From Mixta hanseatica (lineage in GTDB: Bacteria > Pseudomonadota > Gammaproteobacteria > Enterobacterales > Enterobacteriaceae), in contig NZ_CP082904.1 in NCBI RefSeq assembly GCF_023517775.1, positions 1,178,001 to 1,242,000 of the forward strand: a stretch of DNA of 64,000 nt. The letters are read 5' to 3'. Below are positions 46,761 through 57,822 of the stretch, piece by piece. The notes under the pieces were generated by a model. The model had not been told where the DNA came from and did not search any database. It was given only the letters and a program-made list of their open reading frames with translations. Position numbers and translations under genes: made by a program. Position 1 is the first letter of the stretch, and every line of letters begins with the position of its first letter.

Positions 46761-47363
46761 TTAAAACGGGTCACGGTAATCGTAAATGCCCGCGGCCATC
46801 ACCAGCTGTTCTCCCACTTCTCGCGCTTTCTCTTTTCCTGCCAGCAGATCGATTAGCTTCAGGGCGAAATCTATCGCTGTGCCCGGCGCCTGGCTGGTCA
46901 GTAAGTTTACCCGCGGATCCCAAACCACGCGCTTTTCTACCCATTTTTCTGCCGGAATGGTCTCTTTGAGGCCGGGGAAACCGGTCATATTGCCCAGCGG
47001 AAAGAGATCGTGCGGCACCAGCACCGTGCCGGCCGCCGCGCAAATGGCGGCAACGATACGTCCGGAAAGATGAAACTGCCGCACCGTTTCTACCAGCAGC
47101 GGGCTGTCGCGGAAGGCTTCCGCACCTTTCAGGCCGCCCGGTAGAACGATTGCTGCAAAGTCATTGTCCGCCACCTCGACCAGCGTTGCATCCGCCAGCA
47201 ATCGGACGCCGCGCGAACAGACAATTTCGCGGTTGCCGTCGCCGTTAACGCTGGCGGTGGTGGCGTTAATACCGCCGCGTACCAGCAGATCGATAGTGGT
47301 TACGGCTTCGGTTTCTTCAGTGCCATGTGCCAGGCAGACCAGCACCGATACGTTCGCGTTCAT
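46761..47363 (-). CDS. yajL: Protein/nucleic acid deglycase-type chaperone YajL (DJ-1 superfamily)
   Basis: 200 residues (E. coli 196). It begins [31 protein letters not shown]. The nucleophile elbow is AAICAAAG (Cys108, Cys106 in E. coli), with the conserved Glu in GTEETEA. YajL is a thiol chaperone and reported deglycase acting in oxidative stress. Its start lies 47 bases inside the end of panE, the same nested arrangement as in E. coli. Confidence 0.96.
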   Translation of the reverse strand: MNANVSVLVCLAHGTEETEAVTTIDLLVRGGINATTASVNGDGNREIVCSRGVRLLADATLVEVADNDFAAIVLPGGLKGAEAFRDSPLLVETVRQFHLSGRIVAAICAAAGTVLVPHDLFPLGNMTGFPGLKETIPAEKWVEKRVVWDPRVNLLTSQAPGTAIDFALKLIDLLAGKEKAREVGEQLVMAAGIYDYRDPF

Positions 47364-48237
47364 AATCTTGTTCCTTACGCTTAATCAGTTCATACAGCCG
47401 GGCATTCTCCGGCACGGCGATCCCCTGCGCGCGCGCGCGCTTCAGCAGATAGCCGGTAATATATTCAATCTCGGTGCGGCGTTGGGAGCGGATGTCCTGC
47501 AGCATCGACGAGACATTTAAGGCGGTGCTGGCGATAACGGCATAGATATATTCCCGCAGCTGGTCTGCGCTGGTATGCAGGCCTTCCCGCGTCATTACCG
47601 CCGCTACCTCTTCGCACAGCAGGGCGATCTGTTCCGGCCAGGCGATCAGTTCGCCGTTTAAGCAGTCATGGATCGCGCTGAGGGGATTGATAACACAGTT
47701 AACCGCCAGTTTTTGCCAGCAGGCGGCGGAGACATCATTATGCCAGGCGACATCCGGCAGCGCCTGATGCAGCATCTCCGCCAGCTCGCTTAACGCCGCG
47801 CTGTCGGCGGAACCGGGTCCAATATGGGTGGTGCCGCCGGCGACGTGCAGAATAACCGTGCCGTCATGTTTCGCCGCATGGGTGGTGACGCCGCGCAATA
47901 ATGGCTGCGTTAAGCTTTTCAGCTCCTCCAGCGTGCCCATGCCGTTATGCAACAGTAAAACCGGACAGTCAGGCGGCAACAGGCTTTGCAGGTTTTTTAC
48001 CGCGCCGGACACCTGCCAGGCTTTCACCGTGACCAACAGAAGGTCGCACTGACTAAGAAACAGCGGATCGTTAGCGATAAAGGTTTTATTCACCACCGAA
48101 CCATCGGTATCGATCACATTCACTGAACACCAGGGCTGGGGAACGCGTAGCCAGCCCTGTACTTCATGTCCCTGCCGATTGAGCGCCGCCAGCCAGAGCT
48201 GGCCGAGCGCGCCGCAGCCGAGTACTGTAATTTTCAT
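47317..48237 (-). CDS. panE: 2-dehydropantoate 2-reductase
   Basis: 306 residues (E. coli 303). It reduces ketopantoate with NADPH in pantothenate synthesis. N-terminal nucleotide-binding motif [13 protein letters not shown], then [46 protein letters not shown], the catalytic Lys in [24 protein letters not shown], and [23 protein letters not shown]. The 3' end overlaps the start of yajL. Divergent from yajQ. Confidence 0.97.
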   Translation of the reverse strand: MKITVLGCGALGQLWLAALNRQGHEVQGWLRVPQPWCSVNVIDTDGSVVNKTFIANDPLFLSQCDLLLVTVKAWQVSGAVKNLQSLLPPDCPVLLLHNGMGTLEELKSLTQPLLRGVTTHAAKHDGTVILHVAGGTTHIGPGSADSAALSELAEMLHQALPDVAWHNDVSAACWQKLAVNCVINPLSAIHDCLNGELIAWPEQIALLCEEVAAVMTREGLHTSADQLREYIYAVIASTALNVSSMLQDIRSQRRTEIEYITGYLLKRARAQGIAVPENARLYELIKRKEQDYERERIGAGLPGTWH

Positions 48238-48369
48238 GCGTCCTCCCGCAGGCGGGTTTTCAGAGCCTTACCGGCGAGTTAATTGAGTATAGCTATGCCG
48301 AAGGGCTATTTTCCTTGCCATGCACAAGCAGGTATTATGCCTGTCACTTTCGAATCTGGAGAAAAAATT

Positions 48370-48861
48370 ATGCCATCTTTCGATATCGTTTCAGAAATCG
48401 ACATGCAGGAAGTACGAAACGCTGTAGAAAACGCCAACCGGGAGCTGTCCACCCGCTTCGATTTTCGTAACGTCAGCGCCAGCATTGAGCTGAATGAAAA
48501 AGCACAGACGATTAAAGTAACCACCGAGTCCGATTTTCAGGTAAAGCAACTGGTGGATATCCTGCGGGAAAAGCTGCTGAAGCGCGGGATTGAAGGCGCG
48601 GCGCTGGAAGTGCCGGAGCAGATAGAACATAGCGGAAAAAGCTGGAGCCTGGATGCCAAACTGAAACAGGGCATCGAGACCGATATGGCGAAGAAGATCG
48701 TTAAGCTTATCAAAGACAGCAAGATTAAGGTGCAGGCGCAGATTCAGGGCGAAGAGGTGCGCGTTAACGGTAAGTCACGCGACGATCTGCAAAGCGCGAT
48801 TGCGCTGGTGCGTGGTGGCAATCTGGGACAGCCGTTCCAGTTTAAAAACTTTCGCGATTAA
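48370..48861 (+). CDS. yajQ: Nucleotide-binding protein YajQ
   Basis: 163 residues from ATG 48370 (E. coli 163), with CTGGAG upstream. A 29-codon in-frame extension to 48283 is not supported. UPF0234 family. It starts [25 protein letters not shown] and includes [69 protein letters not shown]. Family members bind RNA or, in Xanthomonas, c-di-GMP; the role in enterics is unsettled. Confidence 0.97.
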   Translation: MPSFDIVSEIDMQEVRNAVENANRELSTRFDFRNVSASIELNEKAQTIKVTTESDFQVKQLVDILREKLLKRGIEGAALEVPEQIEHSGKSWSLDAKLKQGIETDMAKKIVKLIKDSKIKVQAQIQGEEVRVNGKSRDDLQSAIALVRGGNLGQPFQFKNFRD

Positions 48862-48964
48862 TTAAGTGTGAGAGCGCCGTCCATGGCGCGGGACGCTTTA
48901 CTCTTCTGCCCGGCCTTCCTGCGCCTTAGACCGCAGTGCTGGTATCAGGCCGCGTTGATAGTGC

Positions 48965-48985
48965 AGGGCCGCGCCATGCGGCCCT
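48965..48985. terminator. Hairpin between convergent yajQ and yajR
   Basis: AGGGCCGC, loop GCCAT, GCGGCCCT, followed by TATTATAT on the plus strand. About 100 bp after yajQ and 38 bp after yajR. Confidence 0.6.
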
Positions 48986-49022
48986 TATTATATCGATACT
49001 TCCGACGGGGAAGGGCAACGCG

Positions 49023-50387
49023 TCAGGCGCTGGCGATCAGCGCTTCCAGCTCAACCCGGCTGGTCACCTTGCTGTCAATTTTAATATAGGCGCTGCGCTC
49101 TTCCGGCACGATAAACACCGAAGAAACCCCGCGCTGCGCTTTAAGCTTCTGCTCAAGGCGCGGATCGTTCAGCGCATTCTCACTCAGCACGATACGCAGG
49201 CTGCTGACATAGGGCGGTTCCTGCATGGTGCTGCTGAGCAGCAGCCACAGCGTAGCCACCACCGCGCCCAGTAGAAATACCGTTTGCGCGTCAAACTGAT
49301 CAAACACCCAGCCGCCCATGCTGCCGCCTATCGCCACGCCCAAAAACTGGCTGGTGGAGTAGATACCCATCGCGGTGCCTTTATAACCGGCCGGCGATTC
49401 TTTGCTGATTAACGAAGGCAAAATGGCCTCCATCAAATTAAAGGCGAGGAAAAACAACTGCACGCCAATTACCAGCGTCCAGAAATGATTTCCGGCGCCC
49501 CAGAGCACAATCTCAGCAATCAGTATCAAGGCGACGCAGCAGATAAATACCCGCTTCATACGGCGTTTAACTTCGGCATAAATAATAAAGGGCACCACGC
49601 CAACAAACGCCACCAGCATGGTAATCAGGTAAACCTTCCAGTGCTGCTCCGCCGGGAAACCCGCCTGTTCAAACTGGCCGGGCAGAGCAACGAAACTCGA
49701 CATCAGCAGGATATGCAGGCAGAGAATGCCGATATTCAACTTCAACAGGCGCGGCTGCATCAGCACTTCGCGAATACTACCTTTAACCATCCCCGATTCG
49801 CGATTCAAAACATGATGCGGCGCGTTAGGCACTACCAGCAGCGTTATCACAATACCGCAGCTGGCCAGAATAGCGATCATCCAGAACAGCGCATGCAGGC
49901 CAAGGGCATGGGTAATAATCGGGCCCAACACCATCGCAATGGCAAACGTTACGCCAAAGCTGATGCCAATAAACGCCATCGCTTTAGTACGGTTCTGTTC
50001 ACGCGTCAGGTCAGAGAGCAGCGCCATCACCGCGGCGGCGATAGCGCCGGAGCCTTGCAGGGCGCGGCCAAGGATCACGCCCCAAATAGAGGTCGTGCTG
50101 GCGGCGATAACGCTGCCGAGCACAAACACCAGCAGACCGCCGACGATTAACGGTTTACGACCAATACGATCGGAAAGCAGGCCAAACGGTATCTGGAAAA
50201 TCGCCTGAGCCAGGCCATAAATACCGATTGCCAGGCCAATAAGCGCTTCGCTTGCACCCTGTAAAGCCATGCCGTATGTGGTCAGCACGGGCAACACCAT
50301 AAACATGCCCAACATACGTAAAGAGAAGACGGTGCCTAAACCCCAGGTCGCGCGCAGTTCAACCGGTGTCATTTTGTTATCGTTCAT
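49023..50387 (-). CDS. yajR: Major facilitator superfamily transporter YajR
   Basis: 454 residues (E. coli 454). Twelve membrane helices with the MFS motif A region GLLSDRIGRKPLIVGGLLVF and YajR's RALQGSGAIAAAVMALLSDLTREQNRTKAMAFIG. The last about 65 residues (VSSLRIVLSENALNDPRLEQKLKAQRGVSSVFIVPEERSAYIKIDSKVTSRVELEALI) form the extra cytoplasmic ferredoxin-like YAM domain characteristic of YajR. Substrate unknown; proton-driven efflux is likely. It lies on the same strand as cyoE, downstream of a terminator. Confidence 0.96.
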   Translation of the reverse strand: MNDNKMTPVELRATWGLGTVFSLRMLGMFMVLPVLTTYGMALQGASEALIGLAIGIYGLAQAIFQIPFGLLSDRIGRKPLIVGGLLVFVLGSVIAASTTSIWGVILGRALQGSGAIAAAVMALLSDLTREQNRTKAMAFIGISFGVTFAIAMVLGPIITHALGLHALFWMIAILASCGIVITLLVVPNAPHHVLNRESGMVKGSIREVLMQPRLLKLNIGILCLHILLMSSFVALPGQFEQAGFPAEQHWKVYLITMLVAFVGVVPFIIYAEVKRRMKRVFICCVALILIAEIVLWGAGNHFWTLVIGVQLFFLAFNLMEAILPSLISKESPAGYKGTAMGIYSTSQFLGVAIGGSMGGWVFDQFDAQTVFLLGAVVATLWLLLSSTMQEPPYVSSLRIVLSENALNDPRLEQKLKAQRGVSSVFIVPEERSAYIKIDSKVTSRVELEALIASA

Positions 50388-50464
50388 TGCAACCTCAGTA
50401 TTATTACTGACACTATTTTAAGGAGCAGGGCAGGGCGGGTAAAACGGAAGTGTTTAAGCAGTCG

Positions 50465-50496
50465 TAACAAAAAGAAAGGGCGCAATAAGCGCCCTT
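50465..50496 (-). terminator. Terminator of the cyoABCDE operon
   Basis: Minus-strand AAGGGCGC, loop TTATT, GCGCCCTT, then TCTTTTT (complement of 50468-50475). It lies 18 bp after cyoE. Confidence 0.88.
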
Positions 50497-50513
50497 AGTG
50501 ATGTAGCTTACGA

Positions 50514-51404
50514 TTAGCGTACGTAAGTCAGCAGATTTTGAGACGCCGGCGCCATAAAGTCGACCGACATCATCACGCTTAACGCCGTGATAGCCACGAT
50601 AGAGAACACAAACAGTTTACGTGCCCAAACGCGATCGTTTGAGGTTTTGTAGCCTGAAAGCGCCATACCCAGCCACCAGACGCTTACTGCCGCCGCAACC
50701 ACCAGATATTTGTAGCCAGCGTAGCCGCCCAGCGTCAGCATCAGTGTGGCAATCATAAACGCCAGAATGTAGAGCGTAATATGATTTTTCGCCACGGAGA
50801 TGCCTTTCACTACCGGCAGAACCGGAATGTTCGCTGCCTGATAATCTTTAAAGCGGAAGATAGCAATCGCATAGGAATGCGGCATCTGCCACAGGCTAAA
50901 GATCGCCAGCAGGATCAGCGCGCCAGCATCAAACTCGTTAGTCACTGCGCAGTAGCCGATGACCGGCGGCGCAGCGCCGGACAGACTACCAATCAGCGTA
51001 CCGTAGACTGATTTACGCTTCATATAGAGGCTGTAAATGCCGACGTATACCACGAAGCCCATAACCGCCAGCCACATGGCCAGCGGGTTTGCTCCGAAAT
51101 ACAGCAACGCAAAGCCAGCAATACCTAATGCGGTTGCATAAACCAGGGTTACTTTCGGAGAGATGAGGCCTTTTACCAGCACTCGATTCTTGGTTCTCTC
51201 CATTTTTCTGTCGATGTCGCGGTCGATAAAGTTGTTATAAACACAACCTGATGCGACCACCAGTGAAACACCAACGAGGGCGGTGAGAAACAGGGTGTAA
51301 TCAATGCTGCCTTTTGACGCCAGCAGAAAACCCCCGATAACAGAAATTAAATTCCCGAAAATAATTCCTGGTTTTGTTACTTGCAGGTATTGCTTAATCA
51401 TCAC
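50514..51404 (-). CDS. cyoE: Heme O synthase (protoheme IX farnesyltransferase)
   Basis: 296 residues (E. coli 296). It attaches a farnesyl group to heme b to make heme O for the bo3 oxidase. UbiA-type polyprenyltransferase: [22 protein letters not shown], the first aspartate motif [44 protein letters not shown] and [29 protein letters not shown]. Multi-span membrane protein. Last gene of the cyo operon, 10 bp after cyoD. Its farnesyl donor is the product of ispA in this window. Confidence 0.98.
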   Translation of the reverse strand: MMIKQYLQVTKPGIIFGNLISVIGGFLLASKGSIDYTLFLTALVGVSLVVASGCVYNNFIDRDIDRKMERTKNRVLVKGLISPKVTLVYATALGIAGFALLYFGANPLAMWLAVMGFVVYVGIYSLYMKRKSVYGTLIGSLSGAAPPVIGYCAVTNEFDAGALILLAIFSLWQMPHSYAIAIFRFKDYQAANIPVLPVVKGISVAKNHITLYILAFMIATLMLTLGGYAGYKYLVVAAAVSVWWLGMALSGYKTSNDRVWARKLFVFSIVAITALSVMMSVDFMAPASQNLLTYVR

Positions 51405-51414
51405 GTACGACTCT

Positions 51415-51750
51415 TTAGTGGGACATCATCATGTTGTAGTTGAGGTTCCACATGATCCACAGCGAGCCGACGACGACAATCAGGATAATGATGGCGGCAA
51501 AGACAATCGCCACCATATTCCAGCCGCCTTCAGATTTGGTATCAAGGTGCAGGAAGAAGCCCAGGTGAACCAGCACCTGAACTACCGCACACACCAGAAC
51601 CACGCTGAGAATGGTGCCATGCGAAGCGCCGCCATCCATTACCATCCAGAACGGGATACCCGTCAGGATGACAGAGAGGATGAAGCCGATCATGTAAGAC
51701 TTCACGGTACTGTGAGGAGTGACGCCATGTTGGTTAGCAGAATGACTCAT
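51415..51750 (-). CDS. cyoD: Cytochrome bo3 ubiquinol oxidase subunit IV
   Basis: 111 residues from ATG 51750 (E. coli 109). A 27-codon upstream extension lies inside cyoC and is rejected. Three membrane helices with conserved [37 protein letters not shown] and [15 protein letters not shown]. It aids assembly of the copper site of subunit I. The ATG shares a base with the cyoC stop (TAATG). Confidence 0.97.
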   Translation of the reverse strand: MSHSANQHGVTPHSTVKSYMIGFILSVILTGIPFWMVMDGGASHGTILSVVLVCAVVQVLVHLGFFLHLDTKSEGGWNMVAIVFAAIIILIVVVGSLWIMWNLNYNMMMSH

Positions 51751-52361
51751 TACATGACCCCCATCAGGTAGACAACGGTAAATACGCAGATCCAAACCAC
51801 ATCCAGGAAGTGCCAGAACAGGCTCAGGCACATAACGCGGGTGCGGTTGGTCTCGGTCAGGCCGTTTTTCGCCAGCTGGAACATCAGTACCAGCATCCAG
51901 ATCAGACCGGAGGTGACGTGCAGACCGTGGGTACCTACCAGCGTAAAGAAGCCGGACAGGAAGCCGCTGCGATCCGGACCAAAGCCTTCCGCGATCAGAT
52001 GATGGAACTCATAGATTTCCATCGCGATAAAGCCGAGACCGAACAGGAAGGTCAGCGCCAGCCAGCGGTTAACCGCGCCTTTGCTGCCGTTGTTCATGCC
52101 GATAACGGCCATACCGTAAGTAATGGAGCTCAACAGCAGCAGCGCGGTTTCGGCCAGTACAAACGGCAGTTCGAAGATATCTTTACCTGCCGGGCCACCG
52201 GCAGTGTTGTTGACCATAACCGCATAGGTCGCAAACAGCGTTGCGAAGATAATGCAGTCACTCATCAGGTAGATCCAGAAGCCAAAGATTTTATTGGCTC
52301 CCGCATCGTGATGCCCATGCTCCGCATGGGCTTCGTGCTGTTTAGACAGTGTTTGTGCCAT
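51750..52361 (-). CDS. cyoC: Cytochrome bo3 ubiquinol oxidase subunit III
   Basis: 203 residues (E. coli 204). Five membrane helices. [50 protein letters not shown] and [25 protein letters not shown] match the family. A short His/Glu-rich N-terminus ([13 protein letters not shown]) precedes the first helix. Its start codon shares a base with the cyoB stop. Confidence 0.98.
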   Translation of the reverse strand: MAQTLSKQHEAHAEHGHHDAGANKIFGFWIYLMSDCIIFATLFATYAVMVNNTAGGPAGKDIFELPFVLAETALLLLSSITYGMAVIGMNNGSKGAVNRWLALTFLFGLGFIAMEIYEFHHLIAEGFGPDRSGFLSGFFTLVGTHGLHVTSGLIWMLVLMFQLAKNGLTETNRTRVMCLSLFWHFLDVVWICVFTVVYLMGVM

Positions 52362-54343
52362 TATTTCAGACCTGCTTTGCTGATGTCTTTGAAGTGCTGA
52401 TTTTCAATTTCTTCGATCTCTTTGACCGGAACATAGTAATCAACGTCTTCGTCGAAGCTTTTAACGATCCAGCTCACAATCATCGCCACGAAGGACAGAC
52501 CCAGCAACCACCAGATGTGCCAGATGGCAGCGAAACCAAAGACCGTAGCGAACAGGGCGATAACCAGGCCCGCGCCGCTGTTTTTCGGCATGTGGATCTC
52601 TTCGTAATGAGCAGGTTGCTTATACGCTTCGCCTTTTTCTTTCATTTCCCAGAAGGCATCACGCTCATTGATGTGCGGAACCACTGCGAAGTTATAGAAC
52701 GGCGGCGGAGAAGAAGTAGACCACTCCAGCGTACGGCCACCCCACGGGTCACCGGTCAGATCGCGGTTCAGATGACGGTCGCGTACAGACACCCAGAACA
52801 TGATCAGCTGGCTCAGAATACCCAGCGCGATCAGGCCCACACCGATAGCGGCAACCACCAGCAGCGGGTGGAACTGCGGATCGATATCCTGGCTCAGACG
52901 ACGAGTCATCCCCATGAAGCCCAGCGCGTACAGCGGCATAAAGGCAACAAAGAAGCCGATAATCCAGAACCAGAAGGCGCGTTTACCCCAGGTTTCGTTC
53001 AGGGTGAAACCAAATGCTTTCGGGAACCAGTAGGTCACACCGGCCATACAACCGAATACCACGCCACCGATAATAACGTTATGGAAGTGCGCGATCAGGA
53101 ACAGACTGTTGTGCAGCACGAAGTCAGCACCCGGAACCGCCAGCAGAACACCGGTCATACCACCTACAGAGAAGGTGACCAGGAAGCCTACGGTCCACAG
53201 CATGGCAGAGTGCATCTGAATGCGGCCCTGGTACATGGTGAACAGCCAGTTAAAGATCTTAACGCCGGTCGGGATGGCGATAATCATCGTCATAATGCCG
53301 AAGAAGGCGTTAACGTTCGCACCCGCACCCATGGTGAAGAAGTGGTGCAGCCAAACGATAAAGGAGAGGACGGTAATAACCACGGTTGCCCACACCAGAG
53401 AGGTGTAGCCAAACAGGCGTTTTTTCGAGAACGTCGCAACAACTTCTGAGAACACACCGAAGACCGGCAGAACCAGAATGTATACTTCCGGATGGCCCCA
53501 TACCCAGATCAGGTTGACATACATCATCATGTTGCCACCCATATCATTGGTAAAGAAATGGAAGCCCAGATAACGGTCAAGGGTCAGCAGCGCCAGCGTG
53601 ACGGTCAGTACCGGGAACGAAGCGATGATCAGCACGTTAGTACACAGCGATGCCCAAGTGAATACCGGCATTTTGAACATGGTCATGCCCGGCGCACGCA
53701 TTTTCAGGATAGTAACGAAGAAGTTAATACCCGTTAATGTCGTACCGATACCGGAAAGCTGCAGACTCCAGATCCAGTAATCTACCCCAACGCCTGGACT
53801 GTATTCAGCGCCTGACAGCGGCGGATAGGCCAGCCAACCGGTCTGAGCAAACTCACCAACGCCCAGAGAAAGGTTAACCAGGATCACACCAACGGCAGTG
53901 AACCAGAAACTCAGGTTATTAAGGAAAGGGAACGCCACGTCGCGCGCGCCGATCTGCAGAGGAACAGCAATGTTCATCAGACCCACAACGAACGGCATCG
54001 CTACGAAGAAGATCATGATAACGCCGTGGGCGGTAAAGATCTGATCGTAGTGGTGAGGCGGCAGGAAACCTGCTTCCCCGGCTGAGGCCAACATCTGCTG
54101 GCCGCGCATCATGATGGCGTCGGCAAAGCCACGAATTAACATGACGAATGCCAGGATCACATACATGATACCCAGTTTTTTGTGGTCGACTGAGGTCAGC
54201 CATTCCGTCCACAAATATTTCCACTTACCGAAGTAAGTCAGCGCAGCAGCAAGGGCCAGACCACCAAGAATGATGGCGGCCACCGTAATCATGATAATTG
54301 GCTCATGATACGGCACTGCATCCAGTGTTAATTTTCCGAACAT
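52361..54343 (-). CDS. cyoB: Cytochrome bo3 ubiquinol oxidase subunit I
   Basis: 660 residues from ATG 54343 (E. coli 663), with CGAGGAA upstream. Twelve further codons in frame overlap the end of cyoA and are not used. The catalytic subunit holds heme b, heme o3 and CuB, reduces O2 to water and pumps protons. Haem and copper histidines are in [35 protein letters not shown] and [17 protein letters not shown]; the K-channel and D-channel segments are conserved. Starts four bases after cyoA. Confidence 0.98.
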   Translation of the reverse strand: MFGKLTLDAVPYHEPIIMITVAAIILGGLALAAALTYFGKWKYLWTEWLTSVDHKKLGIMYVILAFVMLIRGFADAIMMRGQQMLASAGEAGFLPPHHYDQIFTAHGVIMIFFVAMPFVVGLMNIAVPLQIGARDVAFPFLNNLSFWFTAVGVILVNLSLGVGEFAQTGWLAYPPLSGAEYSPGVGVDYWIWSLQLSGIGTTLTGINFFVTILKMRAPGMTMFKMPVFTWASLCTNVLIIASFPVLTVTLALLTLDRYLGFHFFTNDMGGNMMMYVNLIWVWGHPEVYILVLPVFGVFSEVVATFSKKRLFGYTSLVWATVVITVLSFIVWLHHFFTMGAGANVNAFFGIMTMIIAIPTGVKIFNWLFTMYQGRIQMHSAMLWTVGFLVTFSVGGMTGVLLAVPGADFVLHNSLFLIAHFHNVIIGGVVFGCMAGVTYWFPKAFGFTLNETWGKRAFWFWIIGFFVAFMPLYALGFMGMTRRLSQDIDPQFHPLLVVAAIGVGLIALGILSQLIMFWVSVRDRHLNRDLTGDPWGGRTLEWSTSSPPPFYNFAVVPHINERDAFWEMKEKGEAYKQPAHYEEIHMPKNSGAGLVIALFATVFGFAAIWHIWWLLGLSFVAMIVSWIVKSFDEDVDYYVPVKEIEEIENQHFKDISKAGLK

Positions 54344-54347
54344 CGTA

Positions 54348-55274
54348 TTATTCCTCGGCTCCCGCGTGAGAGGCTTCACTCATGTCCATGCCTTCATGAC
54401 CTGACATGTCCATCTTCCCGTGGTTCATCTTGAATTTTTCAATAACCTGCTTGAACAATTCAGGATTCGCACTGGAGAAGTACTCAACCGGATGATTTTC
54501 GCTTGGCGCAGCCAGTTTCTCGAACTCATCCATAGTGGTTAAGGTATTCGGTGCCTGTTTCGCTTTAGCTACCCATTGCTCGAAGCCAGCCTGATCGGGA
54601 GTAGCGATAGCGTTAAACTTCATTCCTGAGAAACCACGGCCGCTAAAGTTAGACGAGATACCTTTAAAGGTGCCCGGCTCGTTAGCAATCAGGTGCAGTT
54701 TAGTCTGCATCCCCGCCATCGCATAGATCTGGCTGCCGAGGGTCGGAATGAAGAAGGAGTTCATTACGGAGTTTGAGGTGATTTTGAAGCTCACCGGGGT
54801 ATTCGCCGGGAACGCAATCTCATTAACCGTTGCAATACCCTGTTCTGGATAGATGAACAACCATTTCCAGTCCAGTGCGATAACATCGATCTCAACCGGT
54901 TTCACATCAGAAGCCAGCGGTTTGCCAGGTTCCAGCGCGTGGGTTGATTTCCAGGTCAGCACGCCAAGGAAGAGAATGATCAGGATCGGAACGGTCCAGA
55001 CCACCGCTTCCACTTTATTAGAGTGGGACCAGTTAGGGCTATATTTTGCATTAGTGTTGGACGCACGATATTTCCATGCGAACACCACGGCCATCAGAAT
55101 TGCAGGTATAACAACGATCAACATCAAGCCAAAGGCTGTCAGTATCAGCGAACGTTGCTCCATTGCAACCTGTCCTTTGGGATCTAACAACGCACTATCA
55201 CAGCCACTTAACAATAAAGTGCCTGCAATTAATGACAAAATCCCCAAACTTTTATTGTATTTCCTGAGTCTCAT
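54348..55274 (-). CDS. cyoA: Cytochrome bo3 ubiquinol oxidase subunit II
   Basis: 308 residues (E. coli 315). Lipoprotein signal with lipobox LSGC (Cys about 25), two membrane helices, then a periplasmic cupredoxin-like domain ([75 protein letters not shown]) lacking CuA ligands, as expected for a quinol oxidase. The C-terminal tail is rich in His/Met ([21 protein letters not shown]), a possible metal-binding extension. First gene of cyoABCDE. Confidence 0.97.
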   Translation of the reverse strand: MRLRKYNKSLGILSLIAGTLLLSGCDSALLDPKGQVAMEQRSLILTAFGLMLIVVIPAILMAVVFAWKYRASNTNAKYSPNWSHSNKVEAVVWTVPILIILFLGVLTWKSTHALEPGKPLASDVKPVEIDVIALDWKWLFIYPEQGIATVNEIAFPANTPVSFKITSNSVMNSFFIPTLGSQIYAMAGMQTKLHLIANEPGTFKGISSNFSGRGFSGMKFNAIATPDQAGFEQWVAKAKQAPNTLTTMDEFEKLAAPSENHPVEYFSSANPELFKQVIEKFKMNHGKMDMSGHEGMDMSEASHAGAEE

Positions 55275-55713
55275 TTAACGACCTCAATGACAAGGGCTCT
55301 ATTGTCGTTTAAGTGTGGCGGCATTTTACGGGAAGGTTTATGCAGTGTAAACCAGCTTAAGAACGTGTCAGAAGGGTGTTGACACCTTTTGCCAAGGGTG
55401 TCACATCTGTTGCAGAAGGTGACAGAATATTAATGGAGACAGGTGGTTGAGTTAATATAACGAAAAAGGATGTCTCAAATGAGTTATAGGAAGGGTTGAT
55501 TCTAAACAACGTAATCGAGCCTCAATAGTTTAACAAATTTGCATCATTTGCGTGATAATTATTAAACATTAATAATTACGCACCGTTTTTTAATATTAGA
55601 CGCTGCTTGTTAAACCGTACGGATAATTTTTTTGCGAAATTTTCAGGACAAAAATTTAACAGCACTGGCTGTTTTACTGTCCGGGCGGAAACTATTTTTA
55701 CCGCCCGGCTTAA
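55275..55713 (-). promoter_or_regulatory. 439-bp cyo upstream region with phased repeats
   Basis: It contains the cyo promoter (minus strand, not confidently placed) and the 3' flank of ampG. AAGGGTGT occurs at 55372-55379 and 55394-55401, exactly 22 bp apart, and a degenerate AAGGTGACA at 55416-55424, another 22 bp on. The first copy includes GGTGT-TG-ACACC. The pattern suggests a regulator bound on one face of the helix. I cannot match it to ArcA, FNR or Fur. The rest (55430-55670) is AT-rich and featureless to my reading. Confidence 0.4.
55681..55708. terminator. Hairpin after ampG
   Basis: CCGGGCGG and CCGCCCGG flank a 12-nt loop, six bases beyond the ampG stop. No T run follows on the minus strand. 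Confidence 0.5.
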
Positions 55714-57189
55714 TTAAGCGGATAACGTTTTGCGCTGCGCCAGGTAGTCCAGCAGCGTGCCGGTAAATATACCGACCAACATCAGTAAACAGCCGAGGTT
55801 AAATAAAGGAAGCAATGATGGCAATCTTAACAGCCCGACGGCTTCAAGCGACAGCGCCAACAGCCAAAGCGCCAGCAGCGCGCCGCCGGTGGCCAACAGG
55901 CGCAGCGCCCAGCGATAGCCGGCTGGCCAGAACTGCCGCGGGTTAAACGGCTGGCTCTCCTGCGATTGCAGTAGACTCTGTTTGCTGGCCGCCAATAGCA
56001 GCAGGCCGGGCAGGGCGGCAAGCACTGAAAAAGCGTAAAAGGTTGGCCATCCCCACAGCTCCACCAGCCAGCCCGCCGCCGGACCGACATACACCCGACC
56101 AACAGCAGAGAGCGCCGACAGCAAAGCGAACTGCGTCGCAGAGAACGAGCGATTGCACAGGCTCATCAGCAGCGCGACGAAGGCGGCGGTGCCCATCCCG
56201 CCACACAAATTTTCCACAAACACCGCGCCGGCCATACTCCATATATGCGGCGGCGTAACGGAAAGCAGCCAGTAAGCAAGATTGGAACAGGCCTGGAGTA
56301 CGCCGAACAGCATCAGGGCGCGATACAGACTCAGCCGCTGCATCAATACCCCGCCATAGAGTGCGCCGATAATGGTCGCCAGCAGGCCGAGCGATTTATT
56401 CACCAGCCCGACGTCGCCGGCGGAAAAGCCGACGCCGCGAATAAGGAAAGAGGTAGTCAGGCTGGCGGCAAAAGCATCTCCCAACTTATAAAGTACAATC
56501 AGCGACAGCATAAGCCAGGCGTTGTTGCGGTTAAAGAAATCACGCAGCGGCGCCATGACCGCTTCCTCCAGCGTATGCGGCCGGGTGGTGACATCGATCG
56601 GTTCCCGCGCCAGCAGGGTGGCGATCAGTCCGGGCAGCATCATCAGCGCCATCAGCCACCAGGTCGCCTGCCAGCCTAAATAGCGATCCGCCAGCCACAG
56701 CGCCAGCCCGCCGGAGACCAGCATCGCCAGGCGGTAGCCCAGAACGGTAATCGCCGCGCCGCTGCCGCGCTCCTCGGGCGGTAAAATATCGGTTTTCCAC
56801 GCGTCAAAGACGATATCCTGCGAGGCAGAACAGAAGGCGACCAGCACCGCCAGCGCGGCCAGCAAGGTTAAATGACGCGATGGCTCCATACAGCCCATCA
56901 GCACGATGCCGCCGATCAGCAGCAGCTGGGTGATCAATAGCCAGCCGCGACGCCGACCGAGAAAAGGTGGCGTAAAGCGATCCATCAGCGGAGACCAGAG
57001 AAACTTAAAAACATAGGCTTGTCCAACCAGCGAAAAAAAGCCGATGGTTTTAAGATCCATGCCTTCTACCGTCATCCACGCCTGTAGCGTGCCGGAAGTG
57101 AGGGCAAGAGGGAGACCGGAAGCGAAACCCAGCAGCAGCAGGATGGCCGCATTACGCTGGGTAAACATACGCAGAAATTGATTATCCAT
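55714..57189 (-). CDS. ampG: Muropeptide permease AmpG
   Basis: 491 residues from ATG 57189 (E. coli 491). Upstream in-frame codons lie in the yajG-ampG gap without a ribosome site. An MFS-type carrier that brings GlcNAc-anhydro-muropeptides from periplasm to cytosol for recycling, feeding AmpR-controlled beta-lactamase induction in species that have it. Conserved: LLLGFASGLPLALTSGTLQAWMTVEG, KFLWSPLMDRFTPPFLGRRRGWLL, SASQDIVFDAWKTDILPPEERGSGAAITVLGYRLAML. Fourteen or so helices. It follows yajG by 54 bp. Confidence 0.97.
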   Translation of the reverse strand: MDNQFLRMFTQRNAAILLLLGFASGLPLALTSGTLQAWMTVEGMDLKTIGFFSLVGQAYVFKFLWSPLMDRFTPPFLGRRRGWLLITQLLLIGGIVLMGCMEPSRHLTLLAALAVLVAFCSASQDIVFDAWKTDILPPEERGSGAAITVLGYRLAMLVSGGLALWLADRYLGWQATWWLMALMMLPGLIATLLAREPIDVTTRPHTLEEAVMAPLRDFFNRNNAWLMLSLIVLYKLGDAFAASLTTSFLIRGVGFSAGDVGLVNKSLGLLATIIGALYGGVLMQRLSLYRALMLFGVLQACSNLAYWLLSVTPPHIWSMAGAVFVENLCGGMGTAAFVALLMSLCNRSFSATQFALLSALSAVGRVYVGPAAGWLVELWGWPTFYAFSVLAALPGLLLLAASKQSLLQSQESQPFNPRQFWPAGYRWALRLLATGGALLALWLLALSLEAVGLLRLPSLLPLFNLGCLLMLVGIFTGTLLDYLAQRKTLSA

Positions 57190-57243
57190 AATGACTCTTT
57201 TCCTGTCGGCAGGCCCGGCATCCCGCCGGGCTGCCAAAAATCA

Positions 57244-57822
57244 TTAACGCGCGTTTTGCTTGATAAAGCTGCTCACACTGGTGTCCTGCGCCATATCGGA
57301 AATGACATCGCTCAGGGTGGAGTTAACGGCCTTGGTGATTTTCTCATTGGTGGCGTTAAACGCGCCTTCTACGCTGTAGGTCTGGCGATAGTTTTTCACC
57401 TGCTTATTGCCGTTCTTCGCGCTGGCAATAATAGAAATGTCCGCTTTAGTGGTGATGCTGTAACGCAGATTGCCCTGGGTTACGTCGGCATACAGGTTGT
57501 TTACCACGATTTGCAAATCGACCGCGCCGTTAGGACCGACCATATAACCGCGTGCGGTCATCTGTTTCTCCAGCACTTCCTGCAGCAGGAAACGCAGATC
57601 GCGGCTTGGCGTCAGGGTAACCAGCTGCGCATCGCGGGTCACTTTGGCCAGCGCCTGATCGGCACGCTGATCGGCGCCGTTAATGCTGACCGTTACGCCC
57701 ATCAGGCTTGGGTCCTGCTGCGGCAACTGGATAGCGGGTTGTACATCGATCGTATTGCTGTTGTTTGCACAGCCAGCCAGGATAAAGGCAGCCAGCAGAG
57801 GGAAGAAAAGTTTTTTTAACAT
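57244..57822 (-). CDS. yajG: Lipoprotein YajG
   Basis: 192 residues (E. coli 192). Signal peptide and lipobox LAGC (Cys about 18). YajG family: NTIDVQPAIQLPQQDPSLMGVTVSINGADQRADQALAKVTRDAQLVTLTPSRDLRFLLQEVLEKQMTARGYMVG, then beta-rich GAVDLQIVVNNLYADVTQGNLRYSITTKADISI. An outer-membrane lipoprotein of unknown function, probably co-transcribed with ampG as in E. coli. Divergent from bolA across 277 bp. Confidence 0.96.
   Translation of the reverse strand: MLKKLFFPLLAAFILAGCANNSNTIDVQPAIQLPQQDPSLMGVTVSINGADQRADQALAKVTRDAQLVTLTPSRDLRFLLQEVLEKQMTARGYMVGPNGAVDLQIVVNNLYADVTQGNLRYSITTKADISIIASAKNGNKQVKNYRQTYSVEGAFNATNEKITKAVNSTLSDVISDMAQDTSVSSFIKQNAR

Noticed and set aside
52349..53449. 366-codon plus-strand frame
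   Set aside because: Antisense to cyoB, low-complexity charged composition, no family resemblance.
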